64,000 bases of DNA from Aspidapion aeneum (Eukaryota > Arthropoda > Insecta > Coleoptera > Brentidae), in assembly GCA_963576565.1 (NCBI GenBank), contig OY755039.1, positions 81,343,955 to 81,407,954 of the forward strand, given 5' to 3'. Under the pieces are notes generated by a model, which ran no database searches, was not told where the DNA came from, and worked only from the letters and a program-made list of their open reading frames with translations. Positions 57,396 to 64,000 of this stretch are shown here, in pieces; positions within the stretch are counted from its first letter, which is position 1; the number at the start of each line of letters is the position of its first letter. The position numbers and the translations under genes were made by a program.

Positions 57396-58027
57396 AAACG
57401 TCTCTCTCTCTTTCTTCCCTCAGAGTCGGTGAGCATCGATGTCAACAATTGGTGACTTGGTGAAATTCAGCTAATAATTTACGAACCTGATGGATTTCAA
57501 GGAATTGCACTAATTAATTTACGTGTTGTCACCGATGACTTCACGAACTCGCCCGACGTCATTAAAAACGACCGCTTTGCTACTAGATTTCACGTTTGAT
57601 GTGATTTTGGAAGGGGGAACTATTTTTAGATGTATAAGGGCATTGGTTATTCTTTTTCGTCGTTTAAATGCGACAATCAAACAGAGAGCGTTTAACCAAG
57701 AAACATCAAAATATCATGTGTTTTGATTGTTCTTTTAACCAAAGGTAACCTACCTGCGAAGCAGGTTTATTAATCGTTAATAAAACAATGAAAATGCATG
57801 ATTTTTTGACGTTCACAACATGTGACGTTTAAATGTCAACAGTGTCAAATAGCGTTAATCATCTGCCGTTTTTGGCATGACCAAAATCTATATAATATGT
57901 AAAAACGAAACGAAGTTTGTAAATTAATGTAATTTTGCCTGTCGATTACATCGATTTTTTGACATATGAAATAGGCCGTTAACCTGATATTATCGTTCGG
58001 TGAGTCCGATGACCACTAAAAAAAACG

Positions 58028-58059
<32 letters not shown>

Positions 58060-58740
58060 CTCAGAGTCGGTGGGCATCGATGTCAAAAATTGGTGACTTC
58101 AGCAGATAATTTACGAATCCGATGGATTTCAAGGAATGGTACTAATTAATTTACGTGTTGTCATCGATGACTTTCGAACTCGCCCGACGTCATTAAAAAT
58201 GATCGCTTTGCTACTATATTTCGCGCTTGATGTGATATTGGAAGGGGGAACTATTTTTAGATGTATAAAGGCATTGGGTATTCGTTCTCGTCGTTTATAT
58301 GCGAGAATCAAACAGAGAGCGTTTAACCAAGATACCACAAAATATCATGTGTTTTGATTGTTCTTTTAACCAAAGGTAACCTACCTGCGGAGCAGGGTTA
58401 TTAATTGTTAATAAAACAATGAAAAGGCATGATTTTTTGACGTTTAGAATATGTGACGCTTAAATGTCAACAGTGTCAAATAGCGTTAATCGTCCGACGT
58501 TTTTGGCATGACCAAAATCTATCTAATAAGTGAAAACGAAACGAAGTTTGTAAATTAATGTAATTTTTCTTGTCGATTACATCGATTTTTTGACATATGA
58601 GATATGCCGTTAATCTGATATTATCGTTCGGTGAGTCCGATGACCACTAAAAAAACGTCTCTCTTTCTCTTCCCTCAGAGTCGGGAGCATCGATGTCAAC
58701 AATGGGTGACTTGGTGGAATTCAGCAGATAATTTACGAAC
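57396..58740 (+). repeat. Tandem repeat with an approximately 625-bp unit, 2.1 copies
   Basis: Units start at about 57397, 58021 and 58652 with AACGTCTCTCTCT (the CTCT tract varies in length), then TCGG(T)GAGCATCGATGTCAA. They share TTTGCTACTA, GGAAGGGGGAACTATTTTTA, GAGCGTTTAACCAAGA, TCTTTTAACCAAAGGTAACC and TTATCGTTCGGTGAGTCCG. The third copy stops at about 58740 (ATAATTTACGAAC) where LINE-like sequence begins. Units differ by scattered substitutions. No conserved ORF spans the units despite frames of about 70 codons (57523-57726 and 58136-58357). Confidence 0.85.
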
Positions 58741-58744
58741 TTTT

Positions 58745-58930
58745 ACGTCACAGTCGCTCTCCGAATGTCCTTTTAGTCCACCGCTCCTTCTCCACACGCC
58801 CGCATTTCTTATCTTAAGGTATGCTGCTTTTGCTTCCTTCTCTATCCAGGTGGACAGCGATGGGAGGCCTAGTAAGGTAAGGTATTCAGGGCTAAGTTGC
58901 TTTGGTAGTAGACCTTAAAGCCTCTGCATG
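58745..58930 (-). pseudogene. LINE C-terminal fragment
   Basis: The minus-strand reading includes LAGLPSLSTWIEKEAKAAYL and RNAGVWRRSGGLKGHSES, resembling the region after RT in R1/Jockey-type LINEs, where a G-L/I-P-P/S-L…E-A-R/K block is common. Only about 60 codons remain. It abuts the truncated third copy of the 625-bp repeat, suggesting one interrupted the other. Confidence 0.5.
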
Positions 58931-61181
58931 TACATGCAAGTTATCAAGGAAATGGCTAATTATTATTTCGGACATATTAGTTTATGCCGCCGCAAAAGAT
59001 TTTCGATTTAGAATTCCACTTTTTCGAAAATCTTAAGTCGAATATGCAGAAAACAAATTTGCAAATGTTGGCTTTTAAAATGGTCTAATGTTCGTGGTTT
59101 ATTGATGTATTAGATAACTTCACATTTTTCAAAGAGGCAAATTTACAGTATTTTACTACTCTCAGTATTCCTCCATTTGCATATTGTCGCTCTACATGCC
59201 AAACGTCGAATGTCAAAAAAAGTTAATTTTACAGAATTAACAAAAAACTTTTTGCTAGACAGTACGTTAATGAGTTTCACATTGGTTATATTGCAATTCA
59301 ATTCAAGCGACGTCTTCCGATTGCGTGAACGACTACTCTTTTATAATACTTTAGGACTAAGAGTAATTTCTAGATATTTTAGCAAAAAATAATAAAATCG
59401 AGATTTTTTCTCATTTGGCATTTTGCAGGTACAGCGGCGATATGCTGTGCCGCTCCTCCGCCACTGGTATGTTTTAATTGAAGTTATTAAATAAAACAAG
59501 TCGTGCACGTGCGTTAGAAAGCGGAATTATCAAGTTTTGAGTTTAAACAAAATAGGTCTCAGTCATTTTTGCAGTTCCAGTTCTTTAAGCGTACTAATTA
59601 GGTAAAAGTATCGTCCATATATTTCAAGTTGGATAAGCCGGAAACATTAGGTATGTTGGATATTTAACAAAACTGAAAATCAAGGCAAGTTTTCGGAAAA
59701 TCTACTTTTTAGAAGCATTTTATTACTTTTTAGTAAATGGTCTATTCCCCCTATTTGGAATCCGAATATACCGGTTGCGTCCCCCGAACTGTTGATAGGG
59801 GCTAAGATACATACTGTTTGGCAGTGGTAATCTGATGGGGAAGAGAGACAAAAAATAGAGATGGAAAATGTAAAAACATTATACGGGGACACCTTCTATG
59901 TTAACTAATTTTACATATGTTTTATAAAGGGAAAATTTTTACTTTAAAATATTTAGTCGTGTGCACCCGGTAAGTGAAGCGAATACGGCATTTTTATTGC
60001 ATTTTGTATTAGTAGATAGGCTATGCGTGTTCTGGGCCACTTTTCCCATGTAAATCCCCATAAGACGAAAACGTGGTCTTTTTTTGAATCGGTCACCATA
60101 TATTGCTTCTGCGGCAGTGATTGTGAGCATCGCCCCTCCCATTTACCATCTGACTTATAAATGGTAGAGTTAATTTTTTTTAATTTAATTAATTTTTTTA
60201 GATAGATTCTCAAATGAATCTTGAATATTTCTTCTGTTGTATTTTTCAGGGTGACATAGTTGTCCTATTCGTATATTTATGTATGTTAAACATTTGCAAG
60301 ATCGTTAGCTTTAATGATAGTTGATCTGACATCACTTGTCATTTGTCTAAGATATTTTATTTTTTAATTCCCTGGCCCACATTCAATTTTAAAATATATC
60401 TATAAATGCGCTTCTAAATATTTTTATTTTTATCTTATCAGTTTTTATATTTGTCAACAGAAATTTTTTGTCTTTGTTATACTTAATACTTTTTTAATTT
60501 GCTTTAAACGGTTATATAAGGAGTTGCACTATTTAACCTAGCTACTTTTACAATGGCGCTTAGCCTGATCAAAACCAACTGTATTTTTTTCTTTGTATTT
60601 AAGTACCTATTGTTTGTTTTTTTGTTATGGATAATATTTAAAAATAAGGAATCATAATAACTTGTTTAACATTTTATTATATAAATATGTAACATTCATT
60701 TACAGAGTTTTTTACAGAATTAACTTATAAATTATGACATTACAAACTTGTATAATACTGTTCTTATATTTATCTTACAGGAGATGTTTTTACTCTTATT
60801 GTCTTAATGCTGTCACCAAAAGGCATAAGCCTAGCTATACAAAGTATTATATATTAATTACATTCATTCCTATTACCATCCTAATGCTACTACTAACAAG
60901 TACTACCAACAAGTAAAATAAATATTTTATTTTTACATTTCCCACATCACTTGCAACTTTTACCTATAGTCTTGATCATCTTACTAATGAATACAAAAAG
61001 TCTAGTCCGACTTATTCTAATTTTATTCAATATACTATTAATCATAGCATAGAAATAGTTTTTTACAAAGTCCTTGTATAACTGAAACATATTATAATGT
61101 AACTTAATTTTACCCTATTTTCTTACAGCTATTACAGTTGTTGCTAAATATAAATAGATACAACTTAATACTAATGATTTT
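58931..61181. other. Non-coding gap before the DNA polymerase B
   Basis: No supported gene. The frames at 59177-59392 and 60734-60916 lack recognised domains. No capsid, ATPase, protease or integrase gene expected of a complete Maverick/Polinton is visible downstream of the polymerase here. Confidence 0.5.
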
Positions 61182-64000
61182 TTATTTGTGTTTATCGCAA
61201 TAGTGCCCCCAAGGAAGAGTTTCATATGAATCGGTCGATATGGATCTTTTATTATCAAAAGGACTTAGTCCAATTTTATTTTGTTTTATCGAGTACAGCT
61301 TATGTTTTTCTGATCTGATTAGATTTTGTGACACCATTTTCTCTTTAAAATTGTTTAGGCAGTCAACATAATCATCAAATATTATTTTTGATTTGACGAT
61401 ACCTTTTTTAACACCCTTTGCCTTTTTAATAACTTTTTCGACTGACATATCTTTCAATTCTATAATGTTTTTATTCGATTCACAATCAAGAACTTTAAAA
61501 GCATACATCTTTGCTCTCAACCCAACAAAGTGTGTCATGATTTTACCGTTGTTCTCATCTTTCATCATACCTAAAACTTTCTTATTTACCCTTGGTATAT
61601 CATATATATTATTTTCAGGATAAACTGAGGTATTAAAAAATTTTAAACAGTCACGGCGTATAGCTTCATATATATCACAATTTCTTATCTCATATACTAA
61701 ACTATCAGTATCTGTGTATGTTATTGAACAGTCTTTTGCAAAAGTAGGTATCATATAGTTATAATGAAATTCATATATGGTTGTTTTGGCAATGTCCAAA
61801 ATACACATGCCCAGGTATATAGGTTTGTTCAAGTAAATTTCAGTTTTCTCAAGTTCTACGGCAGCCAAGTTTTCATTGAATATTGTAATACTTTTGAATT
61901 CAGGTCGAGAAATCAGAGCTTCAGCTCCATAGCGCCCATCCCAGTTTTGGACCAATTTGACATTACTATGATTTCGAATGTTTTCCATAGTTTTACCGAA
62001 AACTGCGTTGTTCATTAATTTGAAAAGGTTTTTTTCAAAATCGTTTTTAGCATTCTGTCTTAATTGCGTGTTTAAGTCAATATAAGGCTTTAGCCATGCA
62101 GATTGTTTAAAACTTAAGATCCTGTGGATATGCTTTAGTCTAATACCAAGTTTTAATGCCTGCTTTAAATTTATATAGTGAATTACATACTCTTTTTTTG
62201 TCAAACAATGTAGCTATAAGTTTTTTGTTTTGATTATTTTTTTCTTGAGGTGGACACATATGTTCAGGGCATAGCGGAAGGTCGGAGAAATAGTCATGCA
62301 GCAATGCGGGGATCTCCAAGTCTACTTCCAATATGTATCCCCTATGTGAATTATCTGAAACTTCATCTAACTTAAACATTTGTTTGTCACTTTCATTTAA
62401 CCATTGAAAATCCCCATATGGTAAACACTGACTCATGCTGTATCCATATTGATTGTTGATATCAAAATAGATTAAAAATGTACTCGGTTTATTAGCATCA
62501 TAATTTGGCATGTATTTGTTATTGGCCTCAACATATCTTTTTGAACACTGACTTAAAAAGGTGACCATATTGTAATCTGTTAATAGTTCTAAAGTTTGAT
62601 TTGTTTTGTAGAGCATACAGTCCCATGTGTAACCAGGAAGGGTATAATAGTTAGCAGGATCTAAACCATATGTATATATATTATAGCAACTTTTTCTAAA
62701 TTGTTGGAATACCTCCATTAAAAGGACTATGTCGGATCGTAAATAAAGTTCTAAATACTCTTTCAGGTTTTTACAATTAAAGCTATTCCATACATTGTGT
62801 GCATGTTCATAATCAATCTGCGAAATTTCTTTTCCTTCTAAGGTGTTAAAAAATTGATGTTTTTCGGGTAACTTTATTTCTTTTAATGTTTCCCATCCAT
62901 CCATATAATCATAACAAAACACGCCCTTTCGTGTAAGTAATTTAATCTTATCTTCCTCATAATTATAAAATTCTTTTTTTAAAAGAGGATATTCTATTAA
63001 ATATGATACAAGATTAGATAAGCTGGCCGCCATGAATCGAAAAGAATCAATAAATCTAAATTCTATAAAATTATTAGCTAGCTTTTTTGTAAAAGATATG
63101 TACTTTTCCTTGTTTACTGGTAGCAAATTTATTGTACCCTCTAACTTTGCTATACTCTCGATAATTAAACTGGCATCATATGAACTCAAATTATGAAAAA
63201 TAACAGGAACGGTGTGAATGTCTGTAAAATTTAAGTTAAACTCATTATGTGCAGCACCTCTGTATTCAGAGGTAAGGTGGTTGTGATCCCTTATCTTTTT
63301 GTCATCTTTAGCAAAAGGTTTTTCGCAAACATGACAATTTTTAGCACGATAAAATTCAGTCTTCTGTTTTTTACTTAGAGGTTCCATTGGTAAATCACAC
63401 AAGAATACACTTTCCAAATCTTCTGCAAAGTCTTCCAGCTCCTTAGCAAACCATTCCATGCAATCCGGACCAGTATAATGGCGATAGAAAGATAGAGTGT
63501 CATCATATTCACATTTTACATAATAACCAGCAGAACAAGGGACATGCTGTTGATATTTTTGCGTATTGTTTTCACTTTTATTTTGTACAGGAACAAGCAA
63601 ACATTCAATATCTGCATAAATTACAAATGGAACTATTTGTTTATTCTTAAAATTTTTAAATTTTAGTAACTTTTTATCTTCTGTTGGTAATTTGGGCACG
63701 ACGATACTTCCAATTTTTCTACAATCCTTAAAATGCTGAATAAATTTATCTTGGGCGTAAAAAAAGTGTAAACATCTTTCACATATCCACTTTGATGCTT
63801 TATTCTTGCTGAGCTGACTGCTTACAAGTCTTGAAAGATTTTTTATCCATACAAAATGGTAAGTTGCAATAGAGAGATCTCTAATATCATTATCTTCAGA
63901 GTAATATGTGTTTTGAATAATTAACAAATTAACATGTCCTTCTTGTTTTTCATTAGTCACATATGCTGGGAATACTTTGTAGCTTTTATCTACATTTTTG
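61182..64000 (-). CDS. Protein-primed DNA polymerase B of Maverick/Polinton type, frameshifted, 5' end outside the window
   Basis: The minus-strand frame is open from the right edge. From 63960 it encodes a CX2C…H…C zinc-finger-like segment (CERCLHFFYAQDKF), ExoI (VIYADIECLL), and a Cys/His HNH-like segment (CHVCEKPF … RDHNHLTSEYRGAAHN) as in many Polinton-type polymerases. ExoII (FHNLSSYDASLI) and the PolA-equivalent (YFDINNQYGYSMSQ) follow. The frame ends at 62140, but at a run of seven A on the minus strand (62204-62210) the coding sequence passes to another frame. That frame, to 61182, carries PolB (NAVFGKTMENI), the catalytic YTDTDSL (61701-61712) and LRAKMYAF (KxY motif). The family replicates linear element DNA from a protein primer. 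Catalytic motifs are intact; one indel separates exonuclease and palm halves. A stand-alone relic or one end of a larger Polinton are both possible. Confidence 0.85.

Noticed and set aside
57523..58357. Paralogous ORFs of about 70 codons in the 625-bp units as a gene family
   Set aside because: The frame is not preserved in the 53.6-kb copy and differences between units are not biased to silent positions by eye; likely chance frames in a repeat.
59177..60916. Small ORFs left of the DNA polymerase B as Polinton accessory genes
   Set aside because: No integrase, protease, ATPase or capsid signature; low-complexity AT-rich translations.

Overview
This 64 kb window looks like an AT-rich insect chromosome segment dominated by transposable elements. 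The evidence is a BEL/Pao LTR retrotransposon, several decayed non-LTR retrotransposons (an RTE-like one and Jockey/CR1-like ones), a Maverick/Polinton-type DNA polymerase B, many short inverted-repeat elements, and a long array of a TTAGG-derived 10-mer (arthropod telomeres are typically TTAGG). The order cannot be fixed from sequence alone; a beetle or hemipteran is plausible. No conserved single-copy host gene is recognised with confidence. The best host-gene candidate is a small spliced minus-strand gene at about 55.4-56.0 kb.

Layout. 1-1017: non-coding, simple repeats. 1018-8136: young BEL/Pao element with 660-bp LTRs, a CCTAT target duplication and Gag-protease, RT-RNase H and integrase regions. 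Two reading-frame shifts at homopolymers and one TAG break its long frame. 8137-9660: tandem dispersed repeat into which the BEL element inserted. 9.6-15.6 kb: short inverted-repeat elements and a degraded 'ACATTTTGTTCAAA' minisatellite. 15.97-18.96 kb: minus-strand RTE-like LINE abutting an opposite-strand fragment of the same family (18.96-19.56 kb). 19.65-20.40 kb: tandem repeat of about 260 bp whose units carry hammerhead-ribozyme folds. 20.65-23.59 kb: an inverted-repeat element and a large foldback. 24.90-26.34 kb: about 1.44 kb of (TTAGGTTGGG)n. 27.0-27.44 kb: GC-rich foldback element. 28.6-38.6 kb: three decayed Jockey/CR1-like LINEs and an 83-bp insertion with a hammerhead-like motif. 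40.4-48.1 kb: copies of an element ending in AGCTCACACT hairpins, two of them inside a roughly 5.8-kb inverted duplication. 48.1-54.2 kb: dispersed repeats, a tRNA-like SINE head and a nested small inverted-repeat element. 55.4-56.3 kb: candidate spliced gene. 57.4-58.74 kb: 625-bp tandem repeat. 61.18-64.0 kb: DNA polymerase B, running off the right edge.

The BEL element is one retrotransposition unit: Gag packages RNA, protease matures the polyprotein, RT-RNase H copies the genome and integrase inserts it. The LINE fragments are broken and presumably inactive. The most unusual content is the hammerhead array at 19.65-20.40 kb, which resembles a retrozyme or Penelope-type terminal repeat able to give about 260-nt circular RNA, followed by the telomere-like 10-mer array and the large inverted duplication whose arms have diverged by an insertion. 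All identities given are by-eye comparisons; no alignment or database search was run.
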